A model generated the notes under the pieces. The model saw only the letters and a list, made by a program, of their open reading frames with translations, searched no databases and was not told the DNA's origin. Shown here piece by piece: positions 55,010 to 63,743 of a stretch of 64,000 nt of DNA. Within the stretch, counting starts at the first letter, position 1; the number at the start of each line of letters is the position of its first letter. This DNA comes from Planctomycetota bacterium (GTDB taxonomy: Bacteria; Planctomycetota; Planctomycetia; Pirellulales; Lacipirellulaceae), in assembly GCA_029781135.1 (NCBI GenBank), contig JAKOXH010000055.1:1-64000 (forward strand), written 5' to 3'. The translations under genes and the position numbers were made by a program.

Positions 55010-56701
55010 CTAATGTTTCTGCCACGACCGGCCAATTTCTTCGAGCGTGCGGCCTTTGGTTTCGGGCATGATCGTGATGCCGAAGAGGAATGAGAGAAAG
55101 CAGATGGCGGTGAAGAGCCAGAAGGCCGCTCCCACCGAGCCAACTTGCAGCGTGACGTTTGCGCCGGCGGCTTCCGCCGTAATGGGCGTAGTTGCTGCTA
55201 ACGTCAACACGTCTGGTGTAACGCTGCTAACCGCGAACGTGCCCGTGTTCGAAGCGTTTGTGGCCCCCATGACGGTAACTTGATCGCCCGGGCGAAAACC
55301 AGCCTTTTCCAACTGCTGTTGCGAATCGCGAATGGTCGGCGGCTGGGTGTTGGCGAACGCAATCGAGTTGCTCGTGAGTTGTGCGTGGCGACTGGTGAGA
55401 AAGTGCTTCTGCGAGAAGCCGGTAATCATCGGGAACAAGTACGCTCCGCCGAAGATGAAAAGCCACAACACGGTGGTAGTGATGCTCACGGCCTTAGCCC
55501 GAATCCGCGTGGGGAAGAGTTCCGACATCATGAGCCACGGCAGACCGCCCAAGGCGATGCCGTGGGGGATGGTTACAAGTCCCAGGATCACAAGAATTGG
55601 CCAGCCGCTGACTTCGCGATAAAAGAGGTAGCCGGTGACAAACGTGATCGCCGCCATGAGCAGCGAGGCGAATTGCCACAGCGGCCGGCGGCCAATGCGG
55701 TCGGTCAGCGACATCGAGAGCAGCGTCGTGATGCCCATCGCCACGTACACGACGACGAAGTTCCCGATGGCCGACTCGCGGTTGAAACCGGCCAGTTCCA
55801 ACAGCCGCGGAATGTAGCCGCCGATAACACTCCAGCCGGTCCAGTTGTTGAAGAACGTGAGCAGGATGCCAATGAAGAGCGCGAAGCGCATGCCAGGTGC
55901 GAACAGTTCCGCCCAGGAGCCGCGTTCCTCGTTGAGTGCGGAGCGAATTTCCGCCATTTCACGTTCGGCGTACTCGGGGCCGTCGACCATTGTCAGCACG
56001 GTTTGGGCTTCGTCGAAGCGGCCTTTCTCGGCGAGCCAGCGCGGGCTAAACGGCAATCGGGCTACGAAAAACACAAACGGCACGATGCAGGCCATCTCGG
56101 AGAAGAACATCCATCGCCACGGCTGGAGCCAAGGATTTTCAGGCACCATCGCCGGCGTGACGCCATACTTCACCCGCAACCAGTAAACAATGAAGAACGC
56201 GATGAGCGGAGCGATGGCGTGGCCCATCACAATCGCGAATTGGTACATGAGGCCGAGTCGGCCGCGGCGATCTGCGGGCGCGATCTCGGCGATGTACATT
56301 GGTGAGGCGACCGAACACAAGCCCACGCCCACGCCGCCGAGGAAGCGAAAAAGATTGAAGACAAATAAGGTCGAATCGCGGGAGCCAGAGCCGATCAAGT
56401 CGGGCACAGCCGTAACGATCGCGCCGATGGCGAGCAGAATGGATGCGATTAACATCGTGCGCTTGCGGCCAATCGCATCGCACAGCCAGAAGCCGATCGG
56501 CGGCCCGATGATGCAGCCCAACACCGCGCTGGCGGTGACGAAACCGAACTCGCCATCCGAGAGGTGGAACTGATCGCGCAGATAGATATTCGTCGCACCA
56601 ATAAGTCCCAAGTCGAAGCCGAACAAGAAACCGCCAATTGCGGCCACGAAGGCCAATGCAAACGCATTCTGGCGACGCGCGCCATCGGAAGCTGCTGCCA
56701 T
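55010..56701 (-). CDS. MFS sugar transporter with inserted beta domain, 563 aa
   Basis: Sugar-porter-type member of the major facilitator superfamily. Signatures: IGGFLFGFDLGLIGA, DAIGRKR between TM2 and TM3, GGVGVGLCSVASPMYIAEIA with APADRRGRLG, RIGRRP and PETKGRTLEEI at the C-terminus. Twelve helices are predicted. Residues about 429-521, between TM11 and TM12, form an extra soluble segment (FRPGDQVTVMGATNASNTGT, FAVSSVTPDVLTLAATTP) of beta character that ordinary members of about 460 residues lack. It follows the SDR at 56747 by 45 bases. Confidence 0.85.
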   Translation of the reverse strand: MAAASDGARRQNAFALAFVAAIGGFLFGFDLGLIGATNIYLRDQFHLSDGEFGFVTASAVLGCIIGPPIGFWLCDAIGRKRTMLIASILLAIGAIVTAVPDLIGSGSRDSTLFVFNLFRFLGGVGVGLCSVASPMYIAEIAPADRRGRLGLMYQFAIVMGHAIAPLIAFFIVYWLRVKYGVTPAMVPENPWLQPWRWMFFSEMACIVPFVFFVARLPFSPRWLAEKGRFDEAQTVLTMVDGPEYAEREMAEIRSALNEERGSWAELFAPGMRFALFIGILLTFFNNWTGWSVIGGYIPRLLELAGFNRESAIGNFVVVYVAMGITTLLSMSLTDRIGRRPLWQFASLLMAAITFVTGYLFYREVSGWPILVILGLVTIPHGIALGGLPWLMMSELFPTRIRAKAVSITTTVLWLFIFGGAYLFPMITGFSQKHFLTSRHAQLTSNSIAFANTQPPTIRDSQQQLEKAGFRPGDQVTVMGATNASNTGTFAVSSVTPDVLTLAATTPITAEAAGANVTLQVGSVGAAFWLFTAICFLSFLFGITIMPETKGRTLEEIGRSWQKH

Positions 56702-56746
56702 GATTGGGTTCCGCCCGAGTTGACCGAGAAAAGGAACAGTGGTGAC

Positions 56747-57583
56747 TCATACCCCCGGCACATAGCCTTTGCCGAACTGCACTCCAGAATCGGCAATCGG
56801 CTGGCGAAACTGGTCGCCAAACGGCATCCAGGAGGTGGTTCCGCCATCGACGACCAGCGTTTGGCCGATAATGAACCGGGCATCTTCGGACGCCAGAAAC
56901 ACGGCCGCCTTGCCGATATCCTCGGCCGTGCCCACGAAACCGCTGGGGATGCCGCGGCCCATCGCCTCGGTGTCGTACTTGCCGATGGCCTTTTCATAGT
57001 TGGCCACGGGCACGCAGCCCGGGGCAATGGCATTGACACGCACGCCGCGTGGGGCGAGTTCGATGGCCAGCGCGCGGGTGTAGGCCACGATCGCCCCCTT
57101 GGTGCCCGCGTAGATGCTGTGCTCGGGCATCCCTTCGAAGGCGTGGATGGACGTGATATTGATAACTGCGCCCTTGTTTTTCACCAACTCCGCGAGCGTG
57201 TGCTGGATCAAGAAATAAGCGGCCCGCACGTTGACGTTGTAAAGTGTGTCGAATTGTTCGGGCGTGGCTCGGTCGAACGGCACGTTGAGCGTGATGCCCG
57301 AGTTGTTGACCAGGATATCGAGGCCGCCGAGAAACGCCGTCGCTTCGCGGGACAGCCGCTCGACGGCAGGCAGGTCATTAAAATCGGCGGCGAACGCGGC
57401 GGCCCGCCCGCCCGCAGCTTGGATCGTCCGCACAACCTCCTCGGCACCTTGAGAACTGTGGGCGTAGTGCACGGCCACGGCAGCACCCTCGAGAGAAAAT
57501 TCGCGAGCAATCCCTTGGCCGATGCCGGTACCTCCACCGGTGACAATAACTCGTTTACCCTGTAAACGTTGACTCTGGTTCAT
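56747..57583 (-). CDS. Short-chain dehydrogenase/reductase, 278 aa
   Basis: Classical SDR with complete active site: TGGGTGIG, NNSG, Ser in NITSIHAFEG and the YxxxK pair in IYAGTKGAI. Probably oxidises a sugar or 3-deoxy sugar acid. ATG 57583 has GGGAG upstream; additional open codons to 57673 lie in the divergent promoter region. It is the first gene of a unit with the MFS transporter, driven from the region with operator site 3. Confidence 0.9.
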   Translation of the reverse strand: MNQSQRLQGKRVIVTGGGTGIGQGIAREFSLEGAAVAVHYAHSSQGAEEVVRTIQAAGGRAAAFAADFNDLPAVERLSREATAFLGGLDILVNNSGITLNVPFDRATPEQFDTLYNVNVRAAYFLIQHTLAELVKNKGAVINITSIHAFEGMPEHSIYAGTKGAIVAYTRALAIELAPRGVRVNAIAPGCVPVANYEKAIGKYDTEAMGRGIPSGFVGTAEDIGKAAVFLASEDARFIIGQTLVVDGGTTSWMPFGDQFRQPIADSGVQFGKGYVPGV

Positions 57584-57664
57584 CGCAGCGCTCCCAACCG
57601 TTGAACGGACTGCAAGTGGATCGCAATTGCGCCGATACGAGCGCAAACTCTTGCGACCACGCGC

Positions 57665-57679
57665 AATTGTCATATAATT
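57665..57679 (+). promoter_or_regulatory. Predicted FadR/GntR-type operator, site 3
   Basis: AATTGTCATATAATT differs from site 1 at two central positions, keeping the AATTGT and TATAATT halves. It lies between the divergent SDR (57583) and Nramp-like transporter (57783) genes. Confidence 0.55.
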
Positions 57680-57782
57680 TTAATCGCTTTTCTAGTGGCG
57701 AGTGCTTTCAATTCGTTTCCAGCGATCGTGATTTTAGCGCAGCGGTCGCGCTCGCCGGGTCGCCGGTTGCTTGGAGTGCATC

Positions 57783-59462
57783 ATGACCGAGACTTCGGAT
57801 ACGCGATCGAGCGATCACATCAGCAATCAAGCGGCGACCGGTTGGCAACAGCCCACGACCTGCTTGCCGCCGTGGGGCCTGGCCGATCTGCCCTCCCCTA
57901 CCCTGCCCTCGCTACGCAATTGGTGGAGCTTCATCGGCCCAGGCATCGTGATGATGGGCGTGCAAATTGGCGGCGGCGAGTGGCTGTTCGGGCCCGAGAT
58001 TACCGCCCGCTTCGGCGGCGGCCTCATGTGGCTCGCGACCTTCGCGATCGTCCTCCAGATCTTCTATAACTTGGAAGTCGGCCGCTATGCGCTGTTTTGC
58101 GGTGAGCCAGTGTTCACCGGCTTTTTGCGCACGCGCCCAGGGCCGACATTCTGGACCGTGTTCTTCGTGCTGCTCAGTTTGGGAGCGATGGTTCCGGGCC
58201 TGGCATTCCATGCGGCGGCCGTCATCGCGGGATTGTGGCTCGATCGGGCGCCCGAGGTGGGTGATCGCACGCTGGTGCTGGTGATCGCCTACGTTTGTTT
58301 GTTAGCAGTGTTTACGCCGGTGCTGTTTGGCGGCAAGGTGTACAACACGTTGCAGGCGATCATGACGGCGAAAATCGTCGGCGTGCTTTCCTTCTGCCTC
58401 GTCATCGCATTGCTGTTTGTGCATTGGCAGAATTGGTGGGATGTGCTGTGTGGCTTTTTGCAGATCGGTAACATTCCGTCGATAGACAAGTTGGGCGGCG
58501 GACAACTGACGAATGTTTTTGCTTACGCCGCAGAGCATCGACGATTGCCGGAAATCGAATGGGCGGACATCGCGGTCATCGGCGCGTTCGTGGGCTACGC
58601 GGGCGGCGGTGGGCTGGGTAATTCGCTCTACAGCAATTTCGTCCGCGACAAAGGCTGGGGAATGGGCGCCTGCGTCGGTGCGATTCCCAGCGCGATCGGC
58701 GGCCGGAACATTTCCCTATCCCATTTGGGAAAGGTCTTTCCACTCACCGATGCGAATCTCAAGAAGTGGGCGGGCTGGTGGCGGGTCATTTTGATCGATC
58801 AAGTGATTCTATGGGGACCAGGTTGCTTTGTGGGAATGGCCCTACCCGCACTCCTCTCGTTGGAATTCGCACCCAACTCGCCGCTGTTCGCGCCGGCTGG
58901 GCAAGCAACGGTTGCGGCCAGCGGCGTTCACGCCAATTCGGAGTGGGCCAACGCCATGATCATGGCCGATGGCATGCGCCGCGATGCGCGCTTTTCAGCC
59001 GTCGCGGGCCACTGCCTTTGGGTGGCGACGCTGCTCGCTGGCTTGCTCGTGCTGCTGCCCAGCCAGCTTTCGGTGGTCGATGAAGTTGGCCGGCGGTGGA
59101 CCGATGTCATCTGGTCGGCGAACCGTCGCATCCGCGACTCGTGGGAAGAACATCAGGTGAAATTCGTCTACTATGGTCTGGTGGCGGCTTACTTTGTTTG
59201 GTGCGTTACCAGTTTGTATTTCTTCGGTGTGTACGGGACGCCGCGGCTGATGACGCTGGTCATCGCGAACTTGGGAAACCTGGCATTAGGAATTACGTCG
59301 TTTCATTTGCTGTGGATCAATTGCCGCTGGTTGCCGCCGCAGATTCGGCCGAATTGGCTGCAACGCATCGGCCTGGCTGGTTGTGGTTGTATGTATCTCA
59401 CGTTTGCCGCTCTCGTCTTCGCCGAGAAGCAATGGCCAATGATTTGCGAATGGCTGTTTTGA
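57783..59462 (+). CDS. Nramp-fold membrane transporter lacking metal motifs, 559 aa
   Basis: A LeuT-fold transporter of Nramp-like sequence with about 12 helices. TM1 reads FIGPGIVMMGVQIGGGEW, where metal-transporting Nramps have a DPGN motif; that motif is absent. The usual metal-binding Met in the TM6 MPH motif has no evident counterpart in the corresponding GYAGGGGLGNSLYSNFVRDK region. So metal transport is doubtful. It may move an organic solute; its promoter shares the operator of the sugar locus. GGAG lies just before ATG 57783. About 45 N-terminal residues are soluble. A hairpin follows the stop. Confidence 0.7.
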   Translation: MTETSDTRSSDHISNQAATGWQQPTTCLPPWGLADLPSPTLPSLRNWWSFIGPGIVMMGVQIGGGEWLFGPEITARFGGGLMWLATFAIVLQIFYNLEVGRYALFCGEPVFTGFLRTRPGPTFWTVFFVLLSLGAMVPGLAFHAAAVIAGLWLDRAPEVGDRTLVLVIAYVCLLAVFTPVLFGGKVYNTLQAIMTAKIVGVLSFCLVIALLFVHWQNWWDVLCGFLQIGNIPSIDKLGGGQLTNVFAYAAEHRRLPEIEWADIAVIGAFVGYAGGGGLGNSLYSNFVRDKGWGMGACVGAIPSAIGGRNISLSHLGKVFPLTDANLKKWAGWWRVILIDQVILWGPGCFVGMALPALLSLEFAPNSPLFAPAGQATVAASGVHANSEWANAMIMADGMRRDARFSAVAGHCLWVATLLAGLLVLLPSQLSVVDEVGRRWTDVIWSANRRIRDSWEEHQVKFVYYGLVAAYFVWCVTSLYFFGVYGTPRLMTLVIANLGNLALGITSFHLLWINCRWLPPQIRPNWLQRIGLAGCGCMYLTFAALVFAEKQWPMICEWLF

Positions 59463-59474
59463 TGGTGTAAAGTC

Positions 59475-59492
59475 AGCCAAGCACGCTTGGCT
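59475..59492. terminator. Terminator-like hairpin after the Nramp-like gene
   Basis: AGCCAAGC and GCTTGGCT are separated by two bases, giving a short compact stem 13 bases after the stop. No T-run follows, so efficiency is uncertain. It lies between convergent genes. Confidence 0.4.
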
Positions 59493-59674
59493 TGTATCGG
59501 TGCGCGAAGACAAACGCCAGGCTGGTCCGATGAATTCCGCCGCGTGCCGCGACAACTCCAAATGGAAATCTAAGCGCCAATTCGTAGCTACCGGCCCGCC
59601 GACCTTATCAACGGACTGCTACGCCGCGGCGACGAATTCTCTCGTGGCGCGAAATCCCATGCGGCAAGCGGAAC

Positions 59675-62665
59675 CTATTGGGGGCGGATGCAGTCGGTGG
59701 TGATGAGGGACTTGGGGTTGGGGAAGTCGGTCGGGATGCCGGGGGCGGTGACGGGGTCGCCGCGGTTGATGCGGGCGCCGACTTCGAGGTTGAGGTCGAG
59801 GAGTTGTTGGAGGAGGTCTTTTTTGGCGGAGAAGCCGTAGGCGGCGAGAACAGCGTCATCCAGGGCGGCATGGGCGTCCTTGAGTGGATTCTTGCCGGGG
59901 AGTTCGAGTGTGCGGTAGACGGCGCGGAGGCCGCCCTTCACTTTCTTCAGGGCCTCGTCGCGGACGCGGCGGACTTCGCAGCCGGCAGCGGCGACGGCGC
60001 GGATGTTCTTGGCCGTGGGTGATTGAGGCCAGGGAAAGGTGTCGAAGACAGATTCAGGCGTGTAACGAAACCGCTCCGTTAATTTCGAGCATTTTGCGAC
60101 GAACCATTGCCAATGGACGTTGGATTGGAGGATGCCAAAGCTGTAGTCGTCGGCGAAACAGAACACTTGTAGTGCATCACCAGGCCGAATTGCCTTGGAG
60201 ACAAAACTAAAGATTGGGCGCTTGGTCACTCGTGAGCACACCAAATAACGTCTTCGCAGTTGGTTGATGGCAGCGATCATATCGGCACGGTCCCACGCAA
60301 GCTTCCACCAGCGTTCGAGAAACTGCTTGTGGTGTGGTCGTACGGCGCCGATCGTCTCCAAGTCCTTTTCGGCATTCGCTTGTCGTATCGGTAGTACCGT
60401 CACCTCAACGTGCTTGAACGCCGCAGCAAAGTGTCTCGCATCGATAATGCTACGTTGCTCAAAGTCAATGAGGTAACGCGAGGGATGCCCGTTACCAGTC
60501 ACGAGTTCCCTGCCAACGAGGTATGGAAAGATTACAGTCGCGGAATCCGAGTCGCGGGACAATAGTTTTGCGCGTTCTGCGGGTTTTAACGTGAATGCTT
60601 CATGGCCGGGCGTGATTCCCTGAAACACTAACTGAGGTTTAGTATTGACTTGCAGCTCTTTCGCGGTTGTAACATCGGTGCGAAAGGCCAATGCTGCGCT
60701 AATGCGATCGCACTCCGTATAGTCCAATTCGTACTGTTTATGCCGTGGACCGCTCGGTCGGTTTCGCACCTTGAACGGTTTGCTATCCGGATCGACCTTG
60801 AACCACAGTTTTCGCTTCGCCGGCAGCAGCATTCGCTCGCGGATGATTTTGCGTTCACGTTCGGTAAGGCTGCCGTTGATGGGTTCGTGCTTGACCCAAT
60901 TGGCGATGGAGACGTGGACGTTGGCTTCGCCGGACCAGGGTTGGTTGTCGACGGCTTCGACGATCGTGCCGGATTGGACAATGTGATCGAGGCCGCCTTC
61001 GCGGGATTTGTTGTTGCGGATATTTTGAGTGCCGACGAGGCCGGCGCGGCCGGCGACGGGGTCTTCGGCTGTACAATTGGGCAAGTGGTCGTGGGCCCGG
61101 CGGAACCAGTAGACGCAGTAGTCGGCCATGCCGGGGATTTCGGGGTAGAGTTTGCGGACGGCGTTGACGTAGTCGGGGCCACGCTGGGGCTTCAGCAATT
61201 TCGCGCCGATGAAGGGTGGATTGCCGATGATGACGTCGGCGGCGGGCCAGAGTGTTTTGAACGGTTCGCCTTTGGCAGGGAAGGTGATGAGCGCATCGCC
61301 GGCGATGAAGTTGTCGTCGAGGTCGTCGAACGGCAGGGCCGGTTCTTCCATGTGTAGTTCCTCGATGGCGAGTTTGCGGGCGATCATCATGGTGACCTTG
61401 GCGAGTTCGACGGCGAAGGGAATGATGTCCATGCCGTAGAACTGACGGGCCGTGACGAACGACAAGCGGCGGGACTTCTTCGATTTACCCTTGGAGAGTT
61501 CGTCTTCGCGTTCGAAGAGTCGTTTTTCGAGGCGTTTGAGTTCACGGTAAGCCAGATACAAGAAGTTGCCGCTGCCGCAAGCGGGGTCGAGCACGCGGAA
61601 GTGCTGCATCCGCTCATGGAGTTGGCGGAGTTCGCGCAGCGATGCCGCACCGTTGATACGTTGTTCCCACGGTTCGGTGATCGTGGGTTTGATGACCTTC
61701 ATGATGTCGACGGCGGAGGTGAACTGGATGCCGTACGCGCGGCGTTCGGGCGAGCCATGTTCGCCAACCGAATGCTCAAAGATCGTGCCGAAGATTTCGG
61801 GTCGGACGTTCGACCATTTTTGTTCAGCGGCTTTTTTGAGTTGGTTGAGTTCATCGGAGTTGAGTTCGACGTGGGCGGGCTTTTCGAAGATGCCGCCATT
61901 GAAGTAATTGACACCTTTGAAGCGACCGCCCGGGGTGCGGCCAGGCGTGTTCATTTCGTGGAACAGGCCGCCGATGAGGTCATAGGCTTTTTGGGGCGTG
62001 TCGCATTCGTCAAGGAGGCGCGTGAACAGGTATTCGTCGAGCAGGCCGATATCCTCAGAAAAGAGCGCGATGAGGCATTGGAGGATGAACCGTTGAGCCG
62101 TTTCGCGATCGACATCGGCTCGATGCTCTAATTTGTTGAAGAGTACAGCAAGGCGATCCGCCGCGCTGCGCGTAACCTCTTCCTGGTTGTTGCGGAAGAC
62201 GGGTTTTTCGTCGGTGGGGAACAGGAACGCGAGCGGGCCGTAGCGTTCGGGAAGTTCGGTGAGTTTGAGTTTGTCGAGCGGTTCATCGAGTTGGATATCG
62301 AAGTCGTAGACCCAGAATTCATCGAAGTTGGAAAGAACGACGTAGTGCGGCCGGCCGGGGACGAGGCGTGTCCAGTAGTCGAAGGCTTGGCGGTAGGTGC
62401 GGCGGAGGTCAGTGCCGCGTTTCTTCATTTCGATGAGGACGTGCGGCTTCCAAACGTAGTCGGCGAAGGCGGTGCCGCCTCCATCTTCCTTGGCCTTGCG
62501 AACGCGAAATTCGGGTTGGCCGCCGACTTCGAGGGAGCCTTTACGGCCAAAGGCTTGGAAGAGGCGGTCGAGGAAGAGTTGGGCTTCGCCTTTTTCATCG
62601 CCGGTGATGTGGGCGGTGGTCCAAGCGACGAATTCTTGGAGGCGGGATTTGCGGTCGGTGGCCAT
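59675..62665 (-). CDS. MmeI-like (type IIL/IIG) restriction-modification enzyme, 996 aa
   Basis: Single-chain enzyme that both cuts and methylates DNA. The N-terminal endonuclease shows the PD-ExK pattern with D69, E79 and K81 (ADYVWKPHVLIEMKKRG). A helical connector follows to about 350. The gamma-class adenine methyltransferase shows FRVLDPACGSGNFLYLAYRE (motif I) and IIGNPPFIGAKLL (motif IV, NPPF). The C-terminal ~400 residues are the target recognition domain. No separate R, M or S genes are adjacent. Placement beside tRNA-Lys suggests acquisition with a mobile region. ATG 62665 is the natural start. Confidence 0.85.
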   Translation of the reverse strand: MATDRKSRLQEFVAWTTAHITGDEKGEAQLFLDRLFQAFGRKGSLEVGGQPEFRVRKAKEDGGGTAFADYVWKPHVLIEMKKRGTDLRRTYRQAFDYWTRLVPGRPHYVVLSNFDEFWVYDFDIQLDEPLDKLKLTELPERYGPLAFLFPTDEKPVFRNNQEEVTRSAADRLAVLFNKLEHRADVDRETAQRFILQCLIALFSEDIGLLDEYLFTRLLDECDTPQKAYDLIGGLFHEMNTPGRTPGGRFKGVNYFNGGIFEKPAHVELNSDELNQLKKAAEQKWSNVRPEIFGTIFEHSVGEHGSPERRAYGIQFTSAVDIMKVIKPTITEPWEQRINGAASLRELRQLHERMQHFRVLDPACGSGNFLYLAYRELKRLEKRLFEREDELSKGKSKKSRRLSFVTARQFYGMDIIPFAVELAKVTMMIARKLAIEELHMEEPALPFDDLDDNFIAGDALITFPAKGEPFKTLWPAADVIIGNPPFIGAKLLKPQRGPDYVNAVRKLYPEIPGMADYCVYWFRRAHDHLPNCTAEDPVAGRAGLVGTQNIRNNKSREGGLDHIVQSGTIVEAVDNQPWSGEANVHVSIANWVKHEPINGSLTERERKIIRERMLLPAKRKLWFKVDPDSKPFKVRNRPSGPRHKQYELDYTECDRISAALAFRTDVTTAKELQVNTKPQLVFQGITPGHEAFTLKPAERAKLLSRDSDSATVIFPYLVGRELVTGNGHPSRYLIDFEQRSIIDARHFAAAFKHVEVTVLPIRQANAEKDLETIGAVRPHHKQFLERWWKLAWDRADMIAAINQLRRRYLVCSRVTKRPIFSFVSKAIRPGDALQVFCFADDYSFGILQSNVHWQWFVAKCSKLTERFRYTPESVFDTFPWPQSPTAKNIRAVAAAGCEVRRVRDEALKKVKGGLRAVYRTLELPGKNPLKDAHAALDDAVLAAYGFSAKKDLLQQLLDLNLEVGARINRGDPVTAPGIPTDFPNPKSLITTDCIRPQ

Positions 62666-62766
62666 ACCATTGCGAAGGTGACAAAATGGGCAACAGAGAT
62701 TGCAGTCACAAGTGCCGCAGCGCAGAACAAAAGCCGCAACCTCTTACGAGCTAGCGGCTTAGCATG

Positions 62767-62839
<73 letters not shown>

Positions 62840-63068
62840 GGTGGTGATGCATGATATTGTAACGGATCGCACCGGGTTGCGCGAAGCCGTTGATTTCAAG
62901 GGCTTTGCTTCAATCGGAAGTGTCGTCTGGCCAGCCGCTTCGTCGCACGTTGCATTGGAAGTGCAAGGTTTCGCATCGCCACTGCTGCGCCTGGCGCTGC
63001 GCACACTCGGTAAAGCATCTTCGGTTTCTCTCGCGCGCACGCGTACGAGCGAGGGCTACGACTCCGGG

Positions 63069-63363
63069 CTATCCACCACGACTCTCTGCGACGGCTACGG
63101 CATTTGCTTGATGTTCAGCCGCTGCCACCGCCCGCTGCTGGGCCCACTCTGCCTTCGCGTCCAACATCGCCGCCAGGTCGCCGAGATAGTCGTTGACGTC
63201 CCAAAGCGTATCCATCGCTCGTTTCCACATCCGCCCCAGTTCATCAGCGGATGGACTTTCGGTAGCGCGGCGGAAATAATGCGTCCAATTCTTCTACGGT
63301 TGGCGTGAGTCGCTCGTACAGTTCCGCTACTCGACGGGCTTTCAAGATTGGTCGACCGGCCAT
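63069..63363 (-). pseudogene. Small hypothetical protein with a one-base frameshift
   Basis: AAGGAGG lies ahead of ATG 63363, which opens MAGRPILKARRVAELYERLT and runs to a stop about 40 codons later. A second frame, one base off, continues as ADELGRMWKRAMDTLWDVND and on to a stop at 63069. The two parts read as one ~97-residue helical protein. The strong ribosome binding site suggests a recently broken gene, a sequencing error or programmed frameshifting. Function unknown. Confidence 0.55.
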
Positions 63364-63617
63364 TTGCGTGTCCTCCTTGACGGCTGAACTGGTAAGCTGA
63401 CGAAGTTTGTTCAACTTCAGCAGAATCGAACTTCACGCAATCGGTGCACGGAATGCAAGCTCCGCAGGTCAGTCAGACGCCATTAAGAACGAATAATGCT
63501 GCGACGTTCGACGATCGATAAACTGCGTAGCGTCCGAGGTTGGCTTCGGCCGGAACAATGCTGCCACGTGCACCTCAGCAAGCGATTATGGCGGGGATCC
63601 GCTAGTGAACACGAGCG

Positions 63618-63652
63618 CACCGGGGGGCTGGCAAACAACCAGCCCCCTGGTG
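63618..63652 (-). terminator. Strong GC hairpin downstream of PEP-CTERM gene
   Basis: CACCGGGGGGCTGG and CCAGCCCCCTGGTG, with a 7-base loop, lie about 90 bases past the stop of the minus-strand PEP-CTERM gene. One mismatch, no T-run. Likely transcript end structure. Confidence 0.5.
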
Positions 63653-63743
63653 CAATTCGATTTGCTCACAGTATTATTCCGCTCAAGGTAATAGACGCTT
63701 ACCCGTAGCGACTATGTTGACCGACAAATTCAGCCAGCGACAT

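Noticed and set aside
55280-56305. 341-aa plus-strand ORF within the MFS transporter gene
   Set aside because: Antisense shadow with highly biased charged composition; the minus strand encodes a clear transporter.
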